Assembly: GCF_007754425.1 (NCBI RefSeq)
Contig: NZ_CP037452.1
Location: forward strand, 7,605,164 to 7,669,163
Direction: 5' to 3'
Origin: Gimesia fumaroli
Lineage (GTDB): Bacteria; Planctomycetota; Planctomycetia; Planctomycetales; Planctomycetaceae
DNA: 64,000 nucleotides
Part shown: piece by piece, positions 47,439-54,705 of the stretch
Numbering within the stretch: the first letter of the stretch is position 1
Layout of the letters: the number at the start of each line of letters is the position of its first letter
Program-made: the position numbers and the translations under genes
The notes under the pieces: model-generated
What the model saw: only the letters and a program-made list of their open reading frames with translations
What the model was told of the DNA's origin: nothing
The model's database searches: none

Positions 47439-48128
47439 ATGCCCCCTGTAGAACGACTCAGCCGTGCCGAAGTCCGTAGCGTAGATCAACGTACCATTGA
47501 AGAATTTGGGCTGCCGGGAATTGCATTAATGGAAAATGCCGGGAAGGGTACGTTTGATTTGCTGTTAACCCTGAAAGTTACTGGCCCCGTTAAAATTTGT
47601 GCCGGCAAAGGCAATAATGGAGGCGACGGATTTGTCATCGCCCGCCACCTCGATAACGCCGGGATTCCGGTGCAGATCTTTCTATTAGCCGATCCACAGC
47701 AACTGACGGGAGACGCTGCTATCAATTATCAGGTCGCGTCTCGCATGGGAATCTCTATTCAGGCCGACCCTGATTTAAGTGATCCGGATGCCTTTCGCAC
47801 ATTTCTGAGCGATGGCGACTGGATTATCGACGCTTTCCTGGGAACCGGCGTTCAAGGCACCATTCGCTCCCCGTTTACGACAGCCATTCAAATCGTCAAC
47901 GAAGCTCCGGGAAACAAACTAGCCGTCGATCTCCCTTCCGGCCTCGACTGTGATACAGGGCTACCGCTCGGCGACTGCATCATCGCTGCGCTGACTGCTA
48001 CATTCGTCGCGGAGAAAAAAGGGTTTGCTGTTCCTGAATCGAAACAATTCACGGGCACCATTCATGTTGTCGATATCGGCGCACCCCGGCAAATCATCAC
48101 CGATCTCCTGCAAAAACAGTCTTCCTGA
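47439..48128 (+). CDS. nnrE: NAD(P)H-hydrate epimerase
   Basis: The start at 47439 (MPPVERLSRAEVRSVDQRTI) has a GAGGA ribosome site; the open frame begins 21 codons earlier. 229 residues, i.e. the N-terminal YjeF domain alone, without the dehydratase domain. The core KICAGKGNNGGDGFVIARHL and the later WIIDAFLGTGVQGTIRSPF are diagnostic. It interconverts R and S forms of hydrated NAD(P)H as part of cofactor repair. The partner dehydratase is not in this window. Confidence 0.93.
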   Translation: MPPVERLSRAEVRSVDQRTIEEFGLPGIALMENAGKGTFDLLLTLKVTGPVKICAGKGNNGGDGFVIARHLDNAGIPVQIFLLADPQQLTGDAAINYQVASRMGISIQADPDLSDPDAFRTFLSDGDWIIDAFLGTGVQGTIRSPFTTAIQIVNEAPGNKLAVDLPSGLDCDTGLPLGDCIIAALTATFVAEKKGFAVPESKQFTGTIHVVDIGAPRQIITDLLQKQSS

Positions 48129-48277
48129 TGCGATTCAACTGTCCAAACCTGCTTTACAGGATGAGAACTCAGCGGAAAAATGGCCTGTTTCAGGGAAACG
48201 GGGGTTCTCAAAAGTACTTCAATACCTATATATTATATTTCAACTGAATTACCTCTCATGGTTTGTTTCTGCCATTT

Positions 48278-48295
48278 CCTGTTGATTGAAACAGG
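48278..48295 (+). promoter_or_regulatory. palindrome upstream of the Crp/Fnr gene
   Basis: CCTGTT-GATTGA-AACAGG is a perfect 6 bp inverted repeat, ending 16 bp before the start codon. It is a candidate autoregulatory operator or an mRNA hairpin in front of the ribosome site. Confidence 0.4.
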
Positions 48296-48311
48296 GACAA
48301 GGTTCGTCTGA

Positions 48312-49067
48312 ATGGACAAAAATTTCTGGTATCTCAAGAACTGTGATTTGTTTGAACGGCTGAGCCAGGATCAAATCGCGCAGGTCGAACGGAACTCATC
48401 CGTACGGCAATTCGGTCGGGGGAATCTGGTTTACCTCCCGACGGAAAGCAGCGATTCGGTATTCCTGTTGCTCTCCGGTCGGATCAAGCTCTATCACATC
48501 ACCGGTGAAGGCAAGCAGGCCCTGCTAGCCTTAATTGAGCCGGGCGAACTGTTCGGTGAACTGGCAATCCTGGGGGGAGGAGAACGCGAAGAATACGCTG
48601 AGGCCATGCTGAAATCAACGATTCTTCGTATCCCCGGTCCCGTCATCCAGGAACTGATGCAACAGCACGCGACGGTCTCTCTGGGTGTCACCAAGCTCAT
48701 GGGACTCCGTCGGCAGCGAGTGGAACAAAGATTGAAATCACTGCTGTTCCGTTCGAATCGGGATCGTCTGACGCACCTGCTACTTGATTTGGCAGAAAAA
48801 TACGGACGCTTCACGCCCGAAGGCGTTCTGATTGATATCAAACTGTCGCATCAGGAATTAGCGAGTATTATCGGCAGTACACGGGAAACTGTGACAGTAC
48901 TGCTGGGTGAGCTGCAGGACGAACGCTGCATCGACATCCAGAAACGCCACATTACTTTAAGAAAAGCTCAGTTCCTGGCGAATTCAATCGATTTTAAACT
49001 GACTCCCGCCTTACAATCTAAGCCTGACCAATCTGGCGAATACCTGTTAAGGGGAGCAGAAGCCTGA
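48312..49067 (+). CDS. Crp/Fnr family transcriptional regulator
   Basis: 251 residues. Residues about 10-125 are a cyclic-nucleotide-binding-type barrel (FLLLSGRIKLYHITGEGKQA, then PGELFGELAIL); the Arg-Ser pair that binds the cAMP phosphate is replaced by acidic residues (GGGEREEYAEA), and the N-terminal cysteines of Fnr are absent, so neither cAMP nor an Fe-S cluster is expected. The C-terminal helix-turn-helix reads LSHQELASIIGSTRETVTVL. The ligand is unknown. A palindrome sits just upstream of the gene and may be its own operator. Confidence 0.93.
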   Translation: MDKNFWYLKNCDLFERLSQDQIAQVERNSSVRQFGRGNLVYLPTESSDSVFLLLSGRIKLYHITGEGKQALLALIEPGELFGELAILGGGEREEYAEAMLKSTILRIPGPVIQELMQQHATVSLGVTKLMGLRRQRVEQRLKSLLFRSNRDRLTHLLLDLAEKYGRFTPEGVLIDIKLSHQELASIIGSTRETVTVLLGELQDERCIDIQKRHITLRKAQFLANSIDFKLTPALQSKPDQSGEYLLRGAEA

Positions 49068-49198
49068 CGATATAAGCCATTTACAAGTCATCAAAGACCA
49101 GAATTAGCAGGAACTGTAAGCTACCTCACAGATCAAACACCAACATAAAACGATAATAATAGTACAGGGACGACTTCCCTAAATACAAAGGCGTTATT

Positions 49199-49218
49199 CC
49201 TACTAGATGAGTAGGAGG
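49199..49218 (+). promoter_or_regulatory. hairpin overlapping the ribosome binding site
   Basis: CCTACT (49199-49204) pairs with AGTAGG (49210-49215) across a 5 nt loop; the right arm contains the first half of the Shine-Dalgarno AGGAGG (49213-49218), 7 nt before the ATG at 49226. Folding of the leader would partly hide the ribosome site. Confidence 0.5.
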
Positions 49219-49225
49219 TTTTAAC

Positions 49226-49708
49226 ATGAACAAAAACAACCCCATCGAACACCAACCCGAATCTGAAGCGGAGTGGAGTACCTGCCCGGCAGGTAGTCTG
49301 TGCCGGTTTGTCTCTGTCATGAAAAAGCGGAAACAGATCAGCCATCTGATTACGGGCGCAGAAATTCTCACGGCCTGTCTGGCGGTCGGTTTCATTGGCT
49401 TTCTGGGCATCAATCAACTCTCCGGCTCAGCAAATCTCTCAAATCAGCAAGCTGAGCATGCTCCGAAAAAACCCTGTCCGGGAGGCCTGTATTGCAAAGA
49501 TGTGCTGGCACATGCGAAAGAATATGTTGCTCATACGCTGGATCAGAATTTGACACAAAAAGTTGATGCACACTTGGCAGATTGCCCGCATTGCCAAAAA
49601 AAGATTGATCAACTGAAAGCAAACGCGCACAATAACGCAGGCGATCAGAAAGCCGCCTTACAAAAACAGGCCGCTTGGGAAGCCTATCTGCTGGCGTTAA
49701 ACCAATAG
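49226..49708 (+). CDS. membrane protein with zinc-finger (anti-sigma-like) motif
   Basis: 160 residues. It has a short N-terminal CPAGSLCRFV, a transmembrane helix (about 45-65, AEILTACLAVGFIGFLGI), then a second CPGGLYCKDV and a helical part ending in the HxxxCxxC motif VDAHLADCPHCQKKID typical of zf-HC2 anti-sigma proteins. The Cys-Pro-x-Gly motif therefore appears on both sides of the membrane helix. No ECF sigma gene is next to it; the upstream gene is the Crp/Fnr regulator. A role in redox or zinc sensing is possible but unproven. Confidence 0.75.
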   Translation: MNKNNPIEHQPESEAEWSTCPAGSLCRFVSVMKKRKQISHLITGAEILTACLAVGFIGFLGINQLSGSANLSNQQAEHAPKKPCPGGLYCKDVLAHAKEYVAHTLDQNLTQKVDAHLADCPHCQKKIDQLKANAHNNAGDQKAALQKQAAWEAYLLALNQ

Positions 49709-49789
49709 TGACTGTCTTGTCATTAAGCTTATAGTCTATCAGAGTGCGCTCGCTTTAAACTCTGATTCCCTGAAAGGATTGAGGGAAGC

Positions 49790-50551
49790 ATGTCTCAGAA
49801 TGAAGAACTGCCGGAAGTCAACGATAGTGTCTCTAACGAGGATGATTTTCTTGCTGCCTTCGCTTCAACAGGACCGGTCGATGAAAGTCTGGATGAGGAT
49901 TTTGAACGGGCTTTGGAAGCATTAGAAGCCGTCGAACGGGATCTGGAACTTCCTGAAATCCCCGCTGACACGGAGGAGTCTGCCGAGAGTAAACCAGCCA
50001 GTTCTCAGTCGCAATCGAAGCGGGAAGCCCGCATTCCCCCCCGGCAGATCATTGAAGCAGCGCTATTTGTCGGCGGAAATCCGCTCACCACCAAGAAGCT
50101 CTGTTCGCTCTTGAATGATGAATATTCGTCGTCTTATGTAGACGATCTGCTGGATGACCTGAATCGTCAATACAACGACGAAGCACGACCTTATGAAATA
50201 CGCATGGAAGAAGGCGGCTATCGACTCATTCTGCGATACGATTTCGAACGCATCCGCAATCGTGTATTTGGCTTTGGTCCCAAAGAGATTAAGCTCTCAC
50301 AAGACGCGTTAGAAGTACTGGCGCTCGTCGCCTACCATCAACCGATCACGAAAGACTCCATCGTCGAAGCCGGTAAAGACAAAGCCGCCGGCATCCTGCG
50401 CCAACTCTTGCGGCGCGAACTGATCGCCATTGAACGTGAAGAAGACAAAAAAGCGGAAGTCCGCTACATCACCACCGCCCGCTTCCTACAAGTCTTCGGC
50501 TTAGGAAATGTCGAAGAACTCCCCTACAGTGAATCGTTGAGTCATAAATAA
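49790..50551 (+). CDS. scpB: segregation and condensation protein B
   Basis: 253 residues. An acidic N-terminal extension of about 80 residues is followed by the double winged-helix ScpB core: PPRQIIEAALFVGGNPLTTK, ...EEGGYRLILRYDFERI, and the diagnostic SQDALEVLALVAYHQPITKD with AAGILRQLLRRELIAI. It acts as a dimer with ScpA on SMC in chromosome condensation. scpA is not adjacent. The extension is longer than in Bacillus ScpB and common in Planctomycetes. Confidence 0.94.
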   Translation: MSQNEELPEVNDSVSNEDDFLAAFASTGPVDESLDEDFERALEALEAVERDLELPEIPADTEESAESKPASSQSQSKREARIPPRQIIEAALFVGGNPLTTKKLCSLLNDEYSSSYVDDLLDDLNRQYNDEARPYEIRMEEGGYRLILRYDFERIRNRVFGFGPKEIKLSQDALEVLALVAYHQPITKDSIVEAGKDKAAGILRQLLRRELIAIEREEDKKAEVRYITTARFLQVFGLGNVEELPYSESLSHK

Positions 50552-50641
50552 GGCTCGTAAAAATACGCCTGTTCTATCACCAGTTGTTTTCTCAACGAAA
50601 CCACGAAATTTTGTCGCTTTGTCGTGAACTGAAAACTTCTG

Positions 50642-51136
50642 TCAAACACGATACTGAGCCATTATGACGACGTCCTGATAAGCATCATCCAAATACCGCG
50701 CATAGCGTTTCACTCCCTCAACCTGATAGCTGTGCTTTCGATAGAGATTTATCGCAGCTTTATTATCAGCGAACACTTCCAGTTCGAGACGCTTTAACCC
50801 CTGCCGCCAGGCGTGCGCAATCGCATCCTTCAAAAGTTGATCGCCAATGCCTCGACCTCGATACTCTGCAATCACTCCCATCCCCAGTCTGCCGACATGT
50901 TCCATCGATTGACGTGAGGCAGGAACAATGTCAGCCCAGCCCACAACCGAATCTCCTGCGACGGCAACATATTGAGCATGATTCTGTTCAACATTCTTTG
51001 ACACAAAGTCATGCACTCGATCCAATGGAGGCGGCTCCACCGTCAACAGATATTTCTTCTCGGCAGCCACACTCGACAAAGCATTGTGAAAACCTGTCAC
51101 ATCGTTCAATTCAATTTGCCTGACTGTGATATTCAT
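50642..51136 (-). CDS. GNAT family N-acetyltransferase
   Basis: 164 residues. The acetyl-CoA binding motif A reads RLGMGVIAEYRGRGIGDQLL (R/QxxGxG/A), followed by AHAWRQGLKRLELEVFADNK and the terminal NLYRKHSYQVEGVKRYARYL. This matches ribosomal-protein or amino-acid-type acetyltransferases, but the acceptor is unknown. Its start overlaps the end of the preceding minus-strand gene by 26 bp, indicating coupling. Confidence 0.92.
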   Translation of the reverse strand: MNITVRQIELNDVTGFHNALSSVAAEKKYLLTVEPPPLDRVHDFVSKNVEQNHAQYVAVAGDSVVGWADIVPASRQSMEHVGRLGMGVIAEYRGRGIGDQLLKDAIAHAWRQGLKRLELEVFADNKAAINLYRKHSYQVEGVKRYARYLDDAYQDVVIMAQYRV

Positions 51137-51572
51137 TTTCCTGGCACCTGCAAAGTGACGATTTCATGTGTAATCTTCGCTTGCGTTGTTTGGCTACGAC
51201 TTGCCAGCCATCCTCGTAGATGATGATACCGGGATCTTTGGTTTTGATCATCTGGATCAGAATGCCGTACTCTTTAAGGATTTCCACTACCACTCTGATT
51301 TTCGTGATCGGCTTTTTGGCGCGGGGATGAAACCAGCAAATGGCCCGAAAATGGTGATCGTCTCGCAAACACGCGGGAGACTTTAAATGCATTTTCAACC
51401 ACTCCAGGTTGGCATCCAAGATGTCCTGCTCATACGGTTTTAAGATCCCCGTATCGCTCAAAGACATCGCCGCCTGGAACACACCGTAATTCGTATCCGA
51501 AGTCTCATTTTGCCGGTACGTTTCAAATCGGAGATACATCATGAATTGAGAGACACAGCTAGCCGGTTGCAT
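51111..51572 (-). CDS. hypothetical protein
   Basis: The frame is open from 51782, but the first 70 codons overlap another gene and are rich in Trp/Cys, so I start at 51572 (MQPASCVSQFMMYLRFETYR), with GAGAG upstream; 51542 is an alternative. About 153 residues. It contains EILKEYGILIQMIKTKDPGI, then IIYEDGWQVVAKQRKRR. No family was recognised, but the compact alpha/beta pattern and conserved aromatic and basic residues look like a real protein. It overlaps the start of the GNAT gene and likely shares its transcript. Confidence 0.62.
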   Translation of the reverse strand: MQPASCVSQFMMYLRFETYRQNETSDTNYGVFQAAMSLSDTGILKPYEQDILDANLEWLKMHLKSPACLRDDHHFRAICWFHPRAKKPITKIRVVVEILKEYGILIQMIKTKDPGIIIYEDGWQVVAKQRKRRLHMKSSLCRCQENEYHSQAN

Positions 51573-51600
51573 GTTCACTCTCAGATGAATCACGACCAAG

Positions 51601-51843
51601 CTATTTTTGTCGCAATGTCCGAAACGACCAGAGTGCACTCGCAGACCAGACTGCGATACCAACCCATGCCAGTGACCCCAGCCCCAGAGAGCGATACATG
51701 GCCAGCCGCCCCTGGTTACCGCCGGGATTATCCGGCAGGAATATTTCTCCCACCAGCACACTGCCAAAACCGAGCAGGGCACAGAGCGAAAAGACGATCA
51801 GAAAAACCCAATGCTGTTTGCGAGGAAAGGAATCTAACTTCAT
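51601..51843 (-). CDS. small two-helix membrane protein
   Basis: 80 residues with two transmembrane helices (WVFLIVFSLCALLGFGSVLV and GSLAWVGIAVWSASALWSF) and a basic C-terminus (RTLRQK). No family was recognised. It lies 28 bp upstream of the hypothetical gene at 51572 and is probably the first gene of a three-gene unit ending in the GNAT gene. Confidence 0.62.
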   Translation of the reverse strand: MKLDSFPRKQHWVFLIVFSLCALLGFGSVLVGEIFLPDNPGGNQGRLAMYRSLGLGSLAWVGIAVWSASALWSFRTLRQK

Positions 51844-51938
51844 GGCTGACCCACTTCATTCATCGAATGTTGAATTGTGTAAATTAAGACGAAGATTCAT
51901 CTATTCTGCAGAGGATCGTAAGCTGACGTCAAGCCGGT

Positions 51939-52067
51939 TTATTCCAGTTTCAGCTCCAGCCACTGTTTGCCGCCACAATGAATGCGTTTTGTCACGCCTG
52001 TTTTTAAGTCAGACCGAATTTCAACAGTCTGGGTTCGCACGACTTGCGTTTGGGTATCCAGATGACT
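51939..52067 (-). pseudogene. orphan C-terminal gene fragment
   Basis: A 42-codon frame without a start codon runs from just after a stop at 52068-52070 to TAA at 51939-51941. It reads ...LDTQTQVVRTQTVEIRSDLK, then TGVTKRIHCGGKQWLELKLE, which has the look of a genuine protein C-terminus (alternating strands, closing charged residues). It follows the macro-domain gene directly. It may be the remnant of a gene whose 5' part was lost. Confidence 0.35.
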
Positions 52068-52213
52068 TCAATGGCCGATGCTCAATCTTTGCTGATTCCA
52101 TACTTTACGATCACTGCGTGTGCCGGACTCTCTATTTTTTTAAACGCATTGCACATGACCTCAAGAGACCACGCTTTACCCCGGTTTCCTGACCCCGACC
52201 CTTGTATCTGCTC

Positions 52214-52242
52214 TTGACTGTCTAGAGTTCTTTGTTTTGATA
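52214..52242 (+). promoter_or_regulatory. candidate promoter in the IS110 left end
   Basis: TTGACT (52214-52219), 17 bp, then TTGATA (52237-52242). The -35 is good and the spacing is ideal, but the -10 is weak. It would start transcription near 52249, just before the first hairpin of the candidate bridge RNA. Confidence 0.4.
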
Positions 52243-52248
52243 GGCAGA

Positions 52249-52425
52249 TAAAGCCAATGTTTCCCGCCTTTAAAGGCGGGAAACATTGGTGGCGAGTGTC
52301 AGATCGTGACGACCCCTGGTCTTAAAGACCGATTCGTAGCTAGATCGCCACTCGCTTCTCATGCCTTAACCCGTACAGTCGCCAGAGCGGTGCCACAACA
52401 CCAGCTCGTATTTGCAAGGAAGGGC
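52249..52425 (+). ncRNA. candidate bridge RNA of the IS110 element
   Basis: Three hairpins in order. (1) A perfect 36 nt palindrome, 52254-52289, with arms of 18 nt (CCAATGTTTCCCGCCTTT). (2) A target-type loop closed by GCGAGTG (52292-52298)/CACTCGC (52349-52355) with inner hairpin GGTCT-TAA-AGACC (52318-52330). On its 5' side is CGACCC (52310-52315), identical to the left target up to the core C; on its 3' side TTCGTAG (52333-52339) pairs with CTATGAG of the right target with two G-U pairs. (3) A donor-type loop with inner hairpin at 52385-52407. Its 5' side ACAGTCGC (52375-52382) equals the element's right end plus core C; its 3' side TGCAAG (52413-52418) pairs with CTTGTA at the left end with one G-U. 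The order and placement match bridge RNAs described for IS110 relatives such as IS621. Ends are approximate. Confidence 0.65.
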
Positions 52426-52431
52426 CTTAGC

Positions 52432-53384
52432 ATGCATCAGCATAACACAGAAGACGTTGGAATTGATATTTCAAAGTCCAAATTTGATGTCAGTTTCCCA
52501 GATCGTTCCAAGTCCGTCGTTTATCACTACACACCAGCGGGGATGAAAAAGTTCATCGCCACACTCATGAAGCTTCAGCCAAAACGAGTTTGTCTGGAAG
52601 CAACCGGCAACTGGGAAAACAGGCTGGTTGCCTGTCTGCACAAGCACCAGATTCCTGTTTCGGTTGTCAATCCACGTCTGATCCGGGACTTTGCCCGGGC
52701 GAAGAATCAACTGGCCAAGACCGATGAGATTGACGCGCGTATTATCAGGGAATATGCCCAGGTGATGGACCCGCGGCTCACGCCACCTTTAACAGATGCC
52801 CAGCGAAAAATGCGTGAATTTACTTCTCGTCGGGAACAGACCAGCAAGATCATCATCCAGGAAAAGAACCGTCTGGAGACTATCATGGACCAGGACGTCA
52901 TCGAACTGATTCAGCAATCCATTGACTTCCACAAAGAACAGCTCAGGCAGATCGAGAAGGAACTCAAGGCACTGATAAACGCCGATGAAGAGTCCCGCAA
53001 ACGTTCGAAAATCCTGCAATCGGTACCAGGCATCGCCAGTATCACGGCGGCCCTGCTCATCTCTGATCTGCCGGAACTGGGAACTCTGAATCGGAAACAG
53101 ATCTCACGGTTAGTCGGTGTCGCTCCCACGAACCGTGACAGCGGAACCATGAGGGGAAGACGGACGATTGGCGGCGGACGAGTCCGGATCAGGAACGGAT
53201 TATACATGCCCACAGTCACAGCTCTGAGGCACAACCCGATCATCAGTGCGTTCTATAAACGCTCGTCAAAAACGGAAAGCCAAAAATGGTCGCACTCGTG
53301 GCCGCCATGCACAAACTGCTCATCATTCTCAACACCATGGTCAAAGAAGGAAAACAATGGGAGGCAAACGTGAGAAATTCCTGA
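52432..53384 (+). pseudogene. IS110 transposase, frameshifted near the C-terminus
   Basis: From the ATG at 52432 the N-terminal RuvC-like domain carries the DEDD set Asp12 (GIDISKSKFDV), Glu56 (CLEATGNWE), Asp98 and Asp101 (AKTDEIDARII). A coiled-coil middle follows, and the C-terminal domain has Ser237 in NRDSGTMRGRRTIGGGR. After FYKR (codon 277) the frame is shifted: adding one base near 53263 restores LVKNGKPKMVALVAAMHKLL and then IILNTMVKEGKQWEANVRNS, ending at TGA 53382-53384. As it stands the frame ends at 53373 with an unrelated tail. The catalytic residues are intact but the last 40 residues are replaced, so activity is doubtful. An in-frame extension upstream of 52432 overlaps the bridge RNA and is not translated sensibly. 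Confidence 0.88.
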
Positions 53385-53815
53385 ATTTTTAAGACAGTCG
53401 CTATGAGGGGAAACGCGACACTCTGAAACTGATTTTCATTGACGATCTTCATCGCATTAAAAACTGATTTGGTCACGGAATACTCGGTTGCAAACCAGAG
53501 CAGATTGATCCCGGCTACATGGATGATAGCCTGATAAGGTAACCGCCCGGCCGAGGTCAGCCGGGCTTCTCCCAGGGGAATCGCGCTGCATTTGGCGACT
53601 TCTTTAAATGGCGCAGTACCTCCCTGTTTCTTGATAGCACCTGACACACCCTGCGGCAACAGCAGCCACCAGGGAATCACATTTCGATTCCAGCTGTTGA
53701 CGATCACATCCGTTTTTTGATCTAAAATGTTTCCCGTGACAATGTCTATTTTCATGACCGCGATCAGGTTTCAAGAATGATACACAGAGGATGTCCAATC
53801 ACTCCTCACATCATC

Positions 53816-54133
53816 TTAGACACGTTCACTCGAACTTTTTGTGTGTCTTTCTGAATTAATTCCACGTGCCTGGTCTCGCCAGGGAATCCATTTGCGGGCC
53901 ATGTCTTTTGAATAGTAGCTCTGAATTTGACCCAAGGTTACTTCGTCTTCGAGCTGATCGAGAATGCGGTATACTCGAATCATTTCGTAGGAAACAGCCA
54001 TTAAAGCAAACAGTAACCAGAAAGGAACTGCGCCAATTTCGTATTCGATCGCAAAGCCGATCAGACAGCTCCCGATCAGAAACGGCCAATTGATCAATGT
54101 GGGATAGAGGTCTAATTTTTCCATGTGTTCCAC
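53816..54133 (-). CDS. small hypothetical membrane protein
   Basis: 105 residues (or 102 from Met4). Two membrane segments (LINWPFLIGSCLIGFAIEYE and GAVPFWLLFALMAVSYEMIR) are followed by a charged cytoplasmic tail (DQLEDEVTLGQIQSYYSKDM...). No family was recognised. It lies between the NUDIX and macro-domain genes on the same strand, 60 bp upstream of the macro start, and may belong to the same unit. Confidence 0.62.
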   Translation of the reverse strand: MEHMEKLDLYPTLINWPFLIGSCLIGFAIEYEIGAVPFWLLFALMAVSYEMIRVYRILDQLEDEVTLGQIQSYYSKDMARKWIPWRDQARGINSERHTKSSSERV

Positions 54134-54198
54134 TGAAATCCGCTTAACAAGGTAATTAACACAGTGATGAGCATCTTAAAGGTATTCCACAAAATCAA

Positions 54199-54630
54199 TT
54201 ACAACAATCTGCTGCTGAGATCGTCAATAATCGGCGGGGGAACAAGCTGTTCTCTGACTGTTTCCAATTCAGTTCGAGTCAACCATGAGATTTGAAAGGG
54301 TTCGCCATCCGACTCGGTTCCTGTTTCAGGCAACGCTTCCCGGACAGCATCATCAATGTCACAGAAATAATGAAACATGATTTCGTGTTCGGGAATTCCC
54401 TGAAATTCAAAAATGCACTCATGAAAATTCAGGAATTCCAGTTCATGTCCGGTCACCCCCAGTTCCTCGGACAGTTCACGTTTCGCCGCCGCCAACAGCG
54501 TTTCACCAAACTCCACACCGCCACCCACAGGAACATAGAAATGAAAATCACGAATCGGGTCAACGCCTTCAGAAAGCAATACCTGTCCTTGATTGATCAG
54601 TGAGATAATGACTTTGGCACGAATTTTCAT
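54199..54630 (-). CDS. NUDIX hydrolase
   Basis: I start at 54630 (MKIRAKVIISLINQGQVLLS); an ATG at 54666 adds 12 residues. 143 residues. The Nudix box is complete: GGVEFGETLLAAAKRELSEE then LGV (Gx5Ex7REUxEExGU). The enzyme hydrolyses a nucleoside diphosphate linked to another moiety; in view of the neighbouring macro-domain and ADP-ribosylglycohydrolase genes, ADP-ribose is an attractive but unproven substrate. It lies 76 bp after the 54706-55494 gene on the same strand. Confidence 0.92.
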   Translation of the reverse strand: MKIRAKVIISLINQGQVLLSEGVDPIRDFHFYVPVGGGVEFGETLLAAAKRELSEELGVTGHELEFLNFHECIFEFQGIPEHEIMFHYFCDIDDAVREALPETGTESDGEPFQISWLTRTELETVREQLVPPPIIDDLSSRLL

Positions 54631-54705
54631 AACAGGTTTATTTTCTTTCAGATCGATGTGTGTCACTGATCGGCTTGTCCGATGATTATTCCGAAAAAGA
54701 TCTTA

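Larger units (their letters stand above)
52201..53402 (+). mobile_element. IS110-family insertion sequence
   Basis: The element boundaries come from rejoining the interrupted macro-domain gene: left flank ...ACCCCGACC then CT (52201-52202), right end ...AGACAGTCG then CT (53401-53402) before ATGAGGGG. The uninterrupted target would read CCCCGACC-CT-ATGAGGGG. There are no terminal inverted repeats and no longer target duplication, as expected for IS110. It contains a 230 bp left non-coding end with a candidate bridge RNA, one transposase gene, and a very short right end (about 18 bp after the restored stop). Confidence 0.92.
52082..53755 (-). pseudogene. macro-domain protein gene interrupted by IS110
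   Basis: The 5' part (53755 down to 53403) encodes MKIDIVTGNILDQKTDVIVN ... GEARLTSAGRLPYQAIIHVA ... FQSVAFPLI, the opening of a macro domain (ADP-ribose binding: DIVTGNI, VNSWN, IHVAG). The rest lies beyond the insertion, from 52201 down to the TGA at 52082-52084: GSGSGNRGKAWSLEVMCNAF, then KKIESPAHAVIVKYGISKD. Joined across a single CT dinucleotide, the frame is perfect and gives 157 residues, normal for a stand-alone macro domain. The break falls between Ile118 and Gly119, inside the glycine-rich phosphate loop, so the present gene must be inactive unless the element excises. The intact product would hydrolyse or bind ADP-ribose derivatives. Confidence 0.93.

Noticed and set aside
51698..52192. 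165-codon plus frame whose end (LYDHCVCRTLYFFKRIAHDL) looks protein-like
   Set aside because: It is antisense to the macro-domain 3' half and to the small membrane protein gene, which explain the sequence better.
52358..52362. CTCAT as the right target guide of the bridge RNA
   Set aside because: It pairs with ATGAG but lies outside the closed target loop; TTCGTAG at 52333-52339 pairs with the core as well and is in the expected position.
52306..52431. Transposase start 42 codons upstream of 52432
   Set aside because: The added residues lie in the structured left end, are not protein-like, and the DEDD aspartate spacing (Asp12, Glu56, Asp98, Asp101) fits the family from 52432.
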